Of a stretch of DNA of 64,000 bases, positions 1 through 9,676 are shown one piece after another. The number at the start of each line of letters is the position of its first letter. The stretch's first letter is position 1. The position numbers and the translations under genes are program-made. The stretch is from Serendipita indica DSM 11827 (lineage: Eukaryota > Basidiomycota > Agaricomycetes > Sebacinales > Serendipitaceae), in contig CAJVGD010000014.1 of the NCBI GenBank assembly GCA_910890315.1, forward strand, positions 434,001 through 498,000. The letters run 5' to 3'. The notes beneath the pieces are model-generated. The model was not told the origin of the DNA, searched no databases, and saw only the letters and a list, made by a program, of their open reading frames with translations.

Positions 1-1381
1 AGCGACATACCATGAAGTTGAAACCAGCCATTCTTCGAAAGATGGTTAGAAACAAGGGATTACAGGAAAATGAAACTTACAAAAGCACGAGGTAGATTAA
101 CATGAGCCAATACCTCTTTAGAGCAATCTTTCCTTCGCGAATAAACGTCTTCTCGATTCCATCTCCTTGTTGACGCAGAGCCATGCGGCGTTGGAATGCC
201 TGGGTCTCGGGAAGGAGCAGACGACCGATAATTAGGAACACTGGCAATCCAGCACTGACGAAGCATCAGTCACACCGGATATTCGAAAATGTCAAAAACC
301 TTACGCAAACCAGAACAGTGGCCTCCATCCATGCGACGTGGTATTAACGAGTGCGCGGGCAAAGACAACAGCCAATAGGTATCCGAGTGCATATCCCTGC
401 TGGAGCATCCCAGAGAGAATTCCTCGAGCTTCAGGAGGCACATCTTCAAGTGCCGTGGCGGCGGCATTGCCGTACAGTCCACCCATAGCGATACCAAAGC
501 AGGCACGCACTCCAAGGAATTGTTCATACGTTTGACAGAAACCGGTAGCCTGCAATCAATAGGAATTAGCACGGATTAGATAGACCCCACGGTTCAGATC
601 TACTTGCCAATTCAAAGACGATGAAGAGTACGTTGTTGATAATCCAAGGCCACTTGCGCCCATAGCGATCCGCAGCGAGACCAAACGTAATGGCTCCGAC
701 TGAACGAAGCATCAACACAAGGGTTATGCCCCAGGTAATGTCTGTCTTGGATTTCCCGAATTCCTTTGCCTATCAAGTGTCAGATCAACTGACCCAAGAG
801 CATAAAGTTTTCGTACAAGATCCGAGACTGCACTATGTCAGCATTTTGGACGAAAATAAATGGGAAACGTACCTGTAAGGCTCACGGTGAAGAAATCCAG
901 GGCATCGACAGTCCTGTTCGGGGGGTCAGAAAACAAATCATGACAGAGGCGAAAAGAGAGGGCCGGCAAGGGTCGGCAGAGCACGGAACCATCTCTGGAG
1001 AGAGGAAATTGGGAAATTGAGCGACATACCATCCAAGCATGGCGAGCGTAAACTAGTGGTGATAAGCCGATGTGACGACATTGCGGGGTAAGCCATAAAG
1101 ACCAAACAAGGAAATAGCTGGAATTGAGCAATCTAATAATAGTGAAAAGCTCAAGGACGAACCATTGCCCAATTCATGGGTGTAAGTAAACGAAGAGCCT
1201 TGATGGGATTCGGAGGACGGTCGAGTGGAGGCCTCAGACTACTAATGCGCGTTCTGAGGTATTCGCTTGCAGACATTTGCTCGCCTCCCATAAAGCTCTT
1301 GTCATCGTCATGAACTGTGTCTGTGTGCACGATCTGGCTGTCCTTCTTTGAGCCTTTAGTGGCGGGGAAATGAGAGGCCAT
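1..1381 (-). CDS. Carboxylic acid/lactate MFS transporter, Jen1-like (partial, 3' end outside window)
   Basis: Membrane transporter of the major facilitator superfamily, probably importing monocarboxylates with protons at the plasma membrane. The start is the ATG at 1381, opening with MASHFPATKGSKK and a hydrophilic cytosolic N-terminus. Exon 1 (1381-1163) ends in LTPMNWAM, a 23-base exon (1052-1030) encodes FTLAMLGW, and the next exon (913-873) continues TVDALDFFTVSLT, the Jen1-type first membrane helix. Further exons near 750-600 encode an RSVGAITFGLAADRYGR-like loop, the MFS A motif, and near 555-301 a segment with GLYGNAAATALEDVPPEARG, characteristic of the Jen1 group. The first introns (about 110 bases) are longer than most in the window. 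The gene leaves the window at base 1, so the C-terminal half is not seen. Family assignment is firm; the substrate is inferred. Confidence 0.85.
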
Positions 1382-1818
1382 GATCGTGGAAGTGGAGCAA
1401 GCTGCCCTTGCGGAGGGCCGATAGTCGAACTTGGGGGTTATATACCCCAGTTGGGAATTATAGTCCTCTCGAGGCGGGGCTGCAAACCAATTGATGTGAA
1501 GAGAAGCCACCGTTCGCGCGTTTGCCGGCGTCTTGCTTGAGGTTCTAAGAATAGCACCCCCTCTTCTGTTCGACTCGTTCCGCACTGCCGATTATTGAAA
1601 AGAAGGATGCATGTGATGACCAGGAGCATCGTATCTCCTGCCGCGGTAGCGCTAGATCCTTCTAGGCCACCGTATCAATCGCTCAAACTATCACCCTGAT
1701 ATCTCGAATCCCATGTCCAAATACAGAATACCGCCTTTTGCCGCATCTACACATCTTCTCAGAATTGCAGAGTGGTGGGTGGATCCAAGGTGCATTCGCC
1801 AAGTACAAAAGCCAAGCA

Positions 1819-4260
1819 CTACTTTCCGACAACTGTGACCCCTCGTCCCGTTTTGACGATACTCTTCAGTGCTCGGGCCTTTTCCTCCTTTTCCTGTGCC
1901 TTCTTCCCCCTTCCCCTTGCCCCCACCGTTCGGCTCCCCGTCTTTTGATGGCTTTTGCCCTTTGTTCATCCGCGAGTACTTGTCTACACTCGCGTCGAGT
2001 GTCTTGCGCATCTTCATTCGCTTCTTGCGGTTCTTCATCCGCAATGCCTGCTTTTCCTCCGGCGTCATTTCCTCCCTTGATGCTATCACTCCGGGCGCAG
2101 TCGTCGAAAAGACCTCCTCTGGAGCCAAAAGGGACGAGGCAGTCTTTGCCGTAGGCAACGCAGACTCCATCGTCGTCGATGGGAGGTTCGACACCACAGA
2201 AATCACGCCCTTTGCCTATTCGCCTCGTAAGCAAAATGTCACTTGGTCAGGGAATCTCCAATCAGACGTACTGATTTGGGGGTAAAATGCGCATTGCATA
2301 GCGCGTCGAGTTTGTTCGCAATGCCCTCCCAGATCGCCTCCAGTTCTTCATGCTCCTTTTTCAGCTTGCCATCCCGGTCGTCAACTACACCACCCGAAGA
2401 GGCCGCAGTGTACTCGTCTTCGTATATTTGAGCAAGAGATTGTGCAGACTTGGTGTCCTGCAGCTCAAACAGGCGCGAAGGCAAAAACGGCTTGTCATCC
2501 AATGCTCTCCGACGCACTACATCGTCATATCGTCCCTATAAACTCATTAGTCTTCAAATTTTGCCACGAGAGTAGACTAACCTCTATTATCCGCGCCTTG
2601 ATAATCTCCTCTAGGCTCTTGACCTTTTCCTCGGTAATGATGGGCACGACCCGCTGGCGATGTTCAAACTCTAGGTCTTCTTCCAGTAGCGAGTTCAATG
2701 GTCTTGCTCGAGAGTTGGCTTCACCAATCATCGTCCACTCCTTTTGCGCGACATTTTCCCTTTCCAGCTCTTCTATCTGCTGCTTGAGCGCGAGCTGACG
2801 CTGAGCAAAGGTCGATAGATCTTTAGAGATGTTAGCCTGATCGACTGTTTTGATAATACACACCCGTTTGCGGCTCCTCGTCGTCGGCGAATAGATCATC
2901 TTTGGCTCGCTCCATTACATCTGCTTCGCTTCCTTCACTAGCCTCCTCCTCGTCTGAATCGACCTCTGAATCGCCCTCATCCTCGTCCATCCACTGCTCC
3001 ATTTCGTCCTCATCCTCCTCGTCGGTGTCGTCTTCCAGTAAAATGGCGTTTGGTGTGTCGGCTCTTCGTCTGTTCTTGACCATTTTCACCCGCACCTCAT
3101 CGTGGAACCGAACTTTGGACGTCTTGGACGGTGGACTCTCGGACACCACATCCGTATTTGAATCGACCGTCTTGCTCGGTCTTTTGCCCGGTACGCGAGC
3201 CGGAGCCGACGGTGGCTCGAAAAAGTCGCTGTACATAATGGCTGAAACCATTATTATGGTTCGATGATTTTGATTATCGACTCGACTCACGTGCACCGTC
3301 TCCATCAGAACCATTGTCCTCTGCCTCCTCGCCAACGTCGGCAAATAAGTCGACACTTTCGTTGTCTTCTTCTTCTTCATCATCACTCCCAGCCCTTTTG
3401 AGTCTTCCTCTACTTGACGAACGTGCCTCTGCTCCCTCGATTTCCCTGTTGAATTCTTGTATCGAGAAAAAGTCGTCGTCTAATACAGGGTGCTTTGGCC
3501 CCTTTCTTTGTCGTGTTGATTGATGCAGGTTTGTCCTATCGAGGTCAATAGTTGGACCATTTTGTTTTGGTTTGGGGGCTTCGCCAGAGAGTGTCATGAT
3601 GTGCTCGCCCAGGTCTTCGCCTTCAGAGCTCTCCTCTTCCTCCTCTTCTTCATCTTCATCTCCACCCCCGTCATCCTCCATATCCCAGTCTTCGTCATCC
3701 ACCTCCATTTCATCCGCCTCTGCTGCTTCGTCGGAATCGTCCTTGAGCAGCGTTTCTGGATCCAAATGCTCGCCTTCAAAAACCAAATCCACCAAGTCAC
3801 AGATATTCTTTGCGCGGAGCTCGAGCTGACTCCATATTTGCTCTATACCCATGCCATTGACATAGAGCTCGCTCAACGGAGTGGGTTCGAGCCTGTCAGC
3901 TGCCTCTACCATTCCGCGCATCTTTGGATGAATCGATGGCCCTGCTTCGTTGTCTGCTGCGTTTGCCCGCGAGAGTTTTTGCGCTCGTGTTTCGCGCGGC
4001 TGGTGGTTCATGTCCGCTACAAGGGATTGTACAAAGCGCTTTATACTTGATAGTCCTTCATTCTCTTGTGATAATGCTTTTACGACGCGTGTGAGCTCGA
4101 GAAACTTGAGATTGGTAGACTGACCGGAATCGAATAAGGATTTTGTCGCGGTGAGTGCAGCTGTCTGAATACTACTGTCTCCTGTTGCAAACAGGTGATA
4201 GTTTCCTTTGAGCGCATCTGTGAGTTGCTGCTGCTCTTCTGGGATTGGAGCCACTTCCAT
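1819..4260 (-). CDS. MPP10: U3 small nucleolar ribonucleoprotein protein Mpp10
   Basis: Component of the U3 snoRNP/small-subunit processome that processes 18S rRNA in the nucleolus. The start chosen is ATG 4260 (MEVAPIPEEQQQ). The protein is very acidic in its middle (runs of E and D around 3600-3720 and 2900-3030), includes DDDFFSIQEFNREIEG, and has the conserved C-terminal half with STFAQRQLALKQQIEELE, RARPLNSLLEEDLEFEHR and a long helical block; introns lie near 3270, 2850, 2560 and 2230. The family C-terminus KEEKARALKSIVKTGRG then VTVVGK and stop is present at 1819-1890, but in a different frame from the upstream KMRKTLDASVDKYSRMNK. They can be joined by an intron starting at GTACTC (near 1980) or by one base too many in the G-rich run near 1920-1940. 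Diverges from SEC9 with 134 bases between start codons. Confidence 0.9.
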
Positions 4261-4394
4261 GATAGTCGGGGTCAAGATGCAGACTAACAGTCTACTTTGG
4301 GGTGTAATATCACAAATTATAGTCTATCAATTGTGAATAACGGCGGCAGTGGTGGTGCTCTGAAACTTGGACCTTTCCATCTCAATCCCGACAA
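4261..4394. promoter_or_regulatory. Shared divergent promoter region of MPP10 and SEC9
   Basis: The 134 bases between the two start codons must hold the 5' regions of both genes. I see no clear TATA box; a CT-rich stretch (tggacctttccatctcaatc) precedes the SEC9 ATG. The function is inferred from gene arrangement only. Confidence 0.4.
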
Positions 4395-5723
4395 ATGTCT
4401 TGGTTCCGCAAAGACAAGTCCGCTGCGCGGACGCCTGAACCTCAACAACCCTCGCAATATGATCCCTATGCTCCTCGTCCAGGCGAGGAAAATATTCCAG
4501 ACGAATACGAGTCCAACCGGCGGGCACTCCTAGCGCCTGGCGGTCAAGGCAGAGGACCCTCGCCCGGCCCACAATCCCAGTACAACAGACCACAGCAGAG
4601 AAACCGCTACGATGCAAGAGATGACGAGGAGGATGCATACGGCAGCAGCAATCGAATCCGAAAGGCCGGGCCCCCTCCAAGTGCTCAGCAAGTTGCCAGG
4701 GAGGCGAACAGCATTCGTGCGATGCCCGATCGTGTCAATAGGAGCGGTGGTCCTAATGATGCTTACTCTCGTGGCGTACGTGACCTGGACCAAGATCGTG
4801 CTAATCTATTCGCGGGTGCTACGGTCAAGCCAGGACCTGGTGGACCCAGTCGCTACGACGAGCCGAGTGGCGGTCGTGGAGGTGGAGGGAATGGAGACGA
4901 GGAGGAAGAAGATCTGGAGACACTTCAGAAGAATACCAAAGATATCAAGCAGCAGAGCGTGCAATCCACCCGAGACGCTCTGCGCATGATGCGAGAGGCA
5001 GAGGAGACGGGCAAGAATACATTGCTCAAGTTGGGCTCTCAATCCGGTAAGCTGCAAGTCTGCTGACATGGCAAAGGTGCTGACAATGTGCTTAGAACAA
5101 CTCGGAATGACTGAACGACACCTCCAGGTCTCCAAGGGCTATATCCGACGTGCCGACGACAACACGGCAGACATCAAGACGCTCAATCGCTCCATCTTTA
5201 TCCCAGCCATCACCTTTGACAAGTCGAAGAAGCGCGCAGAGCAAGAGGCAAAAATGGCACGTCGCTACGAGGAAGAGCGCACAGAGCGTGAAACCACGAT
5301 GAATAACATTCGTGAAGCACACGAGCGAGTCGCAAACGTCACACGCGGTGGTCGCAGTGATGGTCCACCTGGAGACGACGACGAGAGCCTTGGTGGTGGT
5401 GGGCGCTTCCGGACACCACAGCAAATGGCCGCACGGCGTGCACAGTGGGCCAAGTATCAGACGCGCGATGACGATGAAGAGGATAATGCGATGGAAGATG
5501 AGATTGCGACCAACCTCGACGAGCTGTCACTTGGTATCGGTCGTATCAAGGCCATTGCGCTCGCACAGGGTGAAGAGGTCAAGAGACAGAATGCTCAACT
5601 CGAGCAGCTTCACAGGACGGTTGGAGATGTCGACCAGCGTTTGGCCGCAAGCACTGAGAGGGTACGTCGTTGTCCTTTCTACTTGAACTTTAGCTCATCA
5701 TTATTCAGATGCGGAGACTCTAG
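4395..5723 (+). CDS. SEC9: SNAP-25-type t-SNARE Sec9
   Basis: Plasma-membrane Qbc SNARE that pairs with a syntaxin (Sso1/2) and synaptobrevin (Snc1/2) to fuse secretory vesicles. Exons 4395-5046, 5096-5661 and 5709-5723 give 410 residues. The intron junctions are well supported: the first restores SEQLGMTERHLQ and the third exon is only five codons, encoding MRRL and the stop. N-terminal 160 residues are Pro/Gly/Arg-rich and disordered. The first SNARE helix spans about residues 168-235 (EEEEDLETLQKNTKDIKQQ onward), a charged linker follows, and the second SNARE helix covers about 345-408 (EDEIATNLDELSLGIGRIK, then QLEQLHRTVGDVDQRL). There is no membrane anchor and no cysteine palmitoylation cluster, as in yeast Sec9. 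It converges on OGG1, 84 bases away. Confidence 0.95.
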
Positions 5724-5807
5724 ACGAACGCAAAGACGTATTAAACGTGGCTCTATTATTTATAGTACATGGACGATATATCGTGAATACAACGGCGGCT
5801 GGCCAAC

Positions 5808-7121
5808 TCATTCCGTCTTTACTCTCTTTAGTCTCGGTGCACTTGCGGTCCTCGACCTGCGCTTTTTGGTCGGCGTTTCGCCGAAATAGTCCGCGTCACT
5901 CTCAGTTGGTGTCGGAGGGACAGACGTTGCAGGGGTTTCGGGCTTTGACGGCGTGCTATCCGGCGATGCGAGGCCATAATTTGCAAAGGAGCGCAAGTCG
6001 GCTGTGAACAGGACACTATGTGCCCAGCCAGCATAATCACCCCACGTTTCGACGAGCTTTGTGCAGACAGCTTCATAGATTTTGGGCGTCATAGGCACCT
6101 TGCCGCCCTTTCCCTGTGGTGTCCCTCGAAGTCCGTAGTATTTGAGTGCTATTTGGTGAACGTGAGTATCCACTGGGACGACGTTTCTCTAGAGATGTGT
6201 CAGACTGATTCGCGTAGGCAAACTATTCAGAGGCCTACCTTGTCTAGCGACATGAGAAGAATACAATCGGCAACCTTGGGACCAACGCCGCACAGTTTCA
6301 GAAGTTCAGCTCTTGCTTCCTCCCGGGTAGCTTCCTGAGACCGACGAGATATGACTCGGGATCTTCATGTTCGTCACAAAGCATTTGAGCTGTCCTTTGA
6401 ACATATTCCGCTCGATAGCCAAAGCCCAATTCTCGCAAGCGAGTCGAGACGGATTCGTCTGTGAGCTTGTCCGGCGTAGGGAATCCGTAATACGCTATGG
6501 CATCTCTCGAAGTCTCCTCGCTGTCCTCGGGTGGTGGAAGAGAGCATGCAAGTGGTCCGTATTCCGTGCATAGCGATTGGACCATCTTGCCTATACGATT
6601 GATATGATTATTAGAGCTGCAAATGAACCTTGAAATCGTCAATGCACAGACACGAGTTATACATGTGATTATACGCACGATATGGTGTTTTCAAACGGGT
6701 CCTGCCGCAAAATTCGAATTCCGGAAAATCTCAATGCGGTCTCCTTGAAGACGACGTCGCGTTCTGCCCAGTCCGAGTAAAGCTTTACGAGGTCAACATC
6801 GAGTTGAAAGTAGTCCCTGAGCCATTCCAATGTTTCTTTGTCGCGTTTGGCCGATTGGTCTTCTGACAAAGGCACGTCGGGGAACGCGGCACGGTAAAAC
6901 AACGTATCCTTGTCTTGTCTCAGACAAACGACGCGATCTCGAAGCGCGAGACGATACTCGTGTGATGGGTACGCGTTCTCTGGTTCTTCTTCCTGCTTCA
7001 CGCCGGCGGCCAATGGGATCGACGACCAGCGAAAACTCTGCCCGCACTTTAAGACTGCAGCAAGAGAAAGTTGTGCAATGGGAAGAGGAAGAGACTTGAA
7101 GCCTTTTGGGATATTCGCCAT
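5808..7121 (-). CDS. OGG1: 8-oxoguanine DNA glycosylase/AP lyase (apparent frame break)
   Basis: Base-excision repair enzyme removing 8-oxoguanine opposite cytosine. ATG 7121 (MANIPKGFKSLPL) starts the N-terminal OGG domain with LKCGQSFRW. The HhH-GPD core follows: CGVGPKVADC carries the catalytic lysine of the hairpin, and PVDTHVHQIA carries the catalytic aspartate. The C-terminus ends in a basic tail (PTKKRRSRTASAPRLKRVK), a likely nuclear signal. Introns lie near 6670-6620 and 6230-6190. Between YLVGLR and EATREEARAELLKL the reading frame changes at about 6334 within the bases cttcctg. No GT-AG intron of realistic length fits, and adding one base gives LREATREEA, which aligns with the family. 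It is either an assembly error or a real frameshift that would remove the active site. Its start lies 52 bases from the divergent PIG-Y-like gene. Confidence 0.9.
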
Positions 7122-7173
7122 GTGGTTGGAGCTCAAAGCAACAGCAGACTGCTCTCCGCCACGATTTGCAAAA

Positions 7174-7461
7174 ATGCCTCAGATATTGCCCGAGCATCCT
7201 ACCGTTGCGCACGCCAATACAATGATATATGGAACGGCGTGTTTCTTCGTTTTCGGAGCTTGGGCTCTTGCTGGTGGCCCACTGACCGGGATTTCTGTAT
7301 GTTCCGCCCTTTCGAACCGGTCTAACCACTCATAATTATAGTTTATCGATGTCATTCTCAACGATTCTCATTATAAATATCTCATCTTCCTCGGAATCCC
7401 TCTCACTGCCTACTTTGTGATCGCAAACTGGGTTGGCTGGCAATATTACCGCCTCTCGTAA
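7174..7461 (+). CDS. Small two-helix membrane protein, PIG-Y-like GPI-GlcNAc transferase subunit
   Basis: Exons 7174-7296 and 7342-7461 give an 80-residue protein; the 45-base intron (gtatgt...ttatag) is well defined. There are two hydrophobic segments, IYGTACFFVFGAWALAG and YLIFLGIPLTAYFVIANWVG, joined by a short polar loop, and the protein ends in NWVGWQYYRLS. Size, two-helix layout and the terminal W-x-G-x-x-(F/Y)-R pattern resemble PIG-Y, the smallest subunit of the ER complex that starts GPI-anchor synthesis by adding GlcNAc to phosphatidylinositol. The match is by pattern and from memory of the short human protein, so the family call is moderate; that it is a real gene is more certain. 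It converges with ATIC, whose stop is 26 bases away. Confidence 0.6.
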
Positions 7462-7487
7462 TGGGAAATTGCATCTTTATCTCGAAT

Positions 7488-9522
7488 CTAGTGATGGAAC
7501 AGCCGCAAGTTGGTGTGTGCAAAGACCATCTTGTGCTCGTCTGCAGCCTTGATGCACTCGGCGTCCATTACACTTCCAGACGGCGCCGCCAAATACTTGA
7601 CACCACTCTTTCTCGCTCTGTGGACATTATCCGAGAATGGGAAGAATGCGTCGCTGGAGCACACGACGTTTGTCAACGTGGCGGCGTGCTCCTCCTTTTC
7701 CTTGGCCGACAATGGCTCTGGGACTGCCTCGAACAGACTCTCCCATTGCTTCTTCTCTCCGCCTTCCAGAACTTCACCCGTCACGAAGAGGTCAATCGCG
7801 TTGGCCTTGTCAGCTCGCTTGGTACCAGCCTTGAAAGGCAAAGCAAGGACACGCGGATGGTGGCGCATCCACCAGTTGTCGGCTTTGCTTCCAGCAAGTC
7901 TCGTGCAGTGGATGCGGGACTGCTGACCGGCACCCAGACCGATAATGGCGCCATGATAGGCGTACGCGACGCTGTTCGATTGCGTATACTTCAACGCCAA
8001 TGTTGCGACGATCAAGTCGATTACGGCAGATTCAGGGAGCTAAAAGGCGTCATTTGATGCAGCTTGACCAAGACATCACGCACCTCTTTCTCCGCCGTCA
8101 CAATGTTCTTGAACAGGTCTGCGTTGATCTGCGCATCATTCCTGTTCTGCTGAAGCGATATACCATATACTTGGCGTGTCTCACTGTTCTCTGGCACGTA
8201 CGCCGGGTCCATCTGCAAGCTCTTGAACTGCTGCTTGGATCACCAAAGCCCACACACCTGTAACACACAGTACTTGCCCGCCTTTTTCTTCTTGAGGACT
8301 GCAAGTGCTTCCTCCGAATATCCAGGAGCGATCACACCATCGGACACTTCCCTCGAGATGATGCGAGCGGTGGCCAAATCGCATTCCGCGGACAGTGCAA
8401 TAAAGTCGCCAAAAGACGACATTCTATCCGCACCCCTTGCGCGCGCATATGCATTAGCAAGTGGCGTAAGAGGCTCTTTGAGATCCTCAACTCCATAGAC
8501 AATTTTCTCAACGTCGCTTAGCTCGAGACCGACGGCGGCCCCTGCTGGAGAAACGTGCTTGAAGGATGCCGCGGCGGGGAGTTTGAGCGCTTCGGAGAGC
8601 TCTTTGACCAATGCCCAAGAATTGAGGGCATCAAGTAGGTTGATGTACCCGGGCGACCCACAGAGAACTAATAATGGTGTCAGCTTTGTTGACTAGGCTA
8701 TAGTATACATATACTAACCTTTGAATGGCAGTGGCCGACCTTGGATGAATGCCTGAGCAGGCTTTTGGTGAGGATTTGCTCCATAGCGAAGAGGAAGTCG
8801 CTGAATGGGACCCGCAAGTTTTCGGGACTGAGATCAGCAGACGCGTATTGCTGCCTAAAGTACCCGCTAATGGCCTCGTCGTATCGCGACGTCATTTCGA
8901 ATGCCTTGAGAGCAAGTCGATTGCGCAGCGCGTCAGAAATTTGCCCAGATGACTCTGTCCAACATTTGACAAACTCTTGGTAATCCTGGGGTCGGAGAGC
9001 ACGGAGACTCGTGCATGGTTCTTCGCCGCAGCACGCAGAAGCGTGACACCTCCAATATCGATTTCCTCGACGGCATCAGCGAGTGTGCAACCCTCTTTTG
9101 AAATGGTTTCCGTAAAGGGATATAGGTTACAGACGACAATGGTAATTGGTGCGATACCGTTTGCTTCGAGATCTTTTTGGTCCGCCGGGATGGAGCGCGC
9201 AAGAATGCCTGAATATTGTTAAGAATTGACCATTGACGTATTCATACAGGATTATTTACCTCCATGAACCGCTGGATGCAGGGTTTTGACACGTCCTCCC
9301 AGCATCTCGGGAGCTTTGGTCACATCAGAGACATCCCTGCCCTCACACGTCAATTAAACCCCACTTTGAGTCGAAATCTACTCACTCTATTGGAATTCCA
9401 GCATCTCTAATCTTTTTTGCTGTTCCTCCCGAGCCCAGCAAGTGGATGCCACTCTGGTGCAGCGCAGTGGCGAGTTCCAACAAGCCAGTTTTGTCATAGA
9501 CAGATAAAAGAGCTGGATTCAT
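7488..9522 (-). CDS. ADE17: Bifunctional AICAR transformylase/IMP cyclohydrolase (apparent frame break)
   Basis: Catalyses the last two steps of purine synthesis, AICAR to FAICAR (10-formyl-THF) to IMP, in the cytosol. The start chosen is ATG 9522 ([13 protein letters not shown]), directly at the MGS-like cyclohydrolase domain; an ATG at 9576 cannot be joined in frame. The order of motifs is normal: [45 protein letters not shown], then the transformylase domain with [31 protein letters not shown] and [15 protein letters not shown], ending in LRLFHH. Introns are visible near 8715-8668, 8260-8222 and 8083-8040. Between [10 protein letters not shown] and [12 protein letters not shown] the frame changes at about 8811 in a ccc (GGG) run; adding one G restores [16 protein letters not shown] gene caller may instead place a false 50-base intron that deletes RYGANPHQK. 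Confidence 0.93.
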
Positions 9523-9676
9523 ACTCAGTAACTGAGAAATCTAATCATTTCTTCATACCGATCGGGGCTGATGCCATGGTCAGAGGCCAACTTTCGGCGA
9601 TAGGGAAAAGAAGGAGCACAAGCGAATAGCGGGCAAAGCGGCTATATTCACGGATAAAAAATCAGATAAATCACTT

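Noticed and set aside
3520-4050. Plus-strand open frame of 176 codons opposite MPP10
   Set aside because: It is the shadow of the acidic, low-complexity MPP10 coding region; no motif, start context or splice support.
8803-8813. 11-base GT-AG piece in ATIC (gtcccattcag) and a similar 11-base piece in OGG1 (gtcggtctcag) as real micro-introns
   Set aside because: Both restore the frame, but 11 bases is below any length known to be spliced; single-base differences in the assembled sequence explain both equally well.
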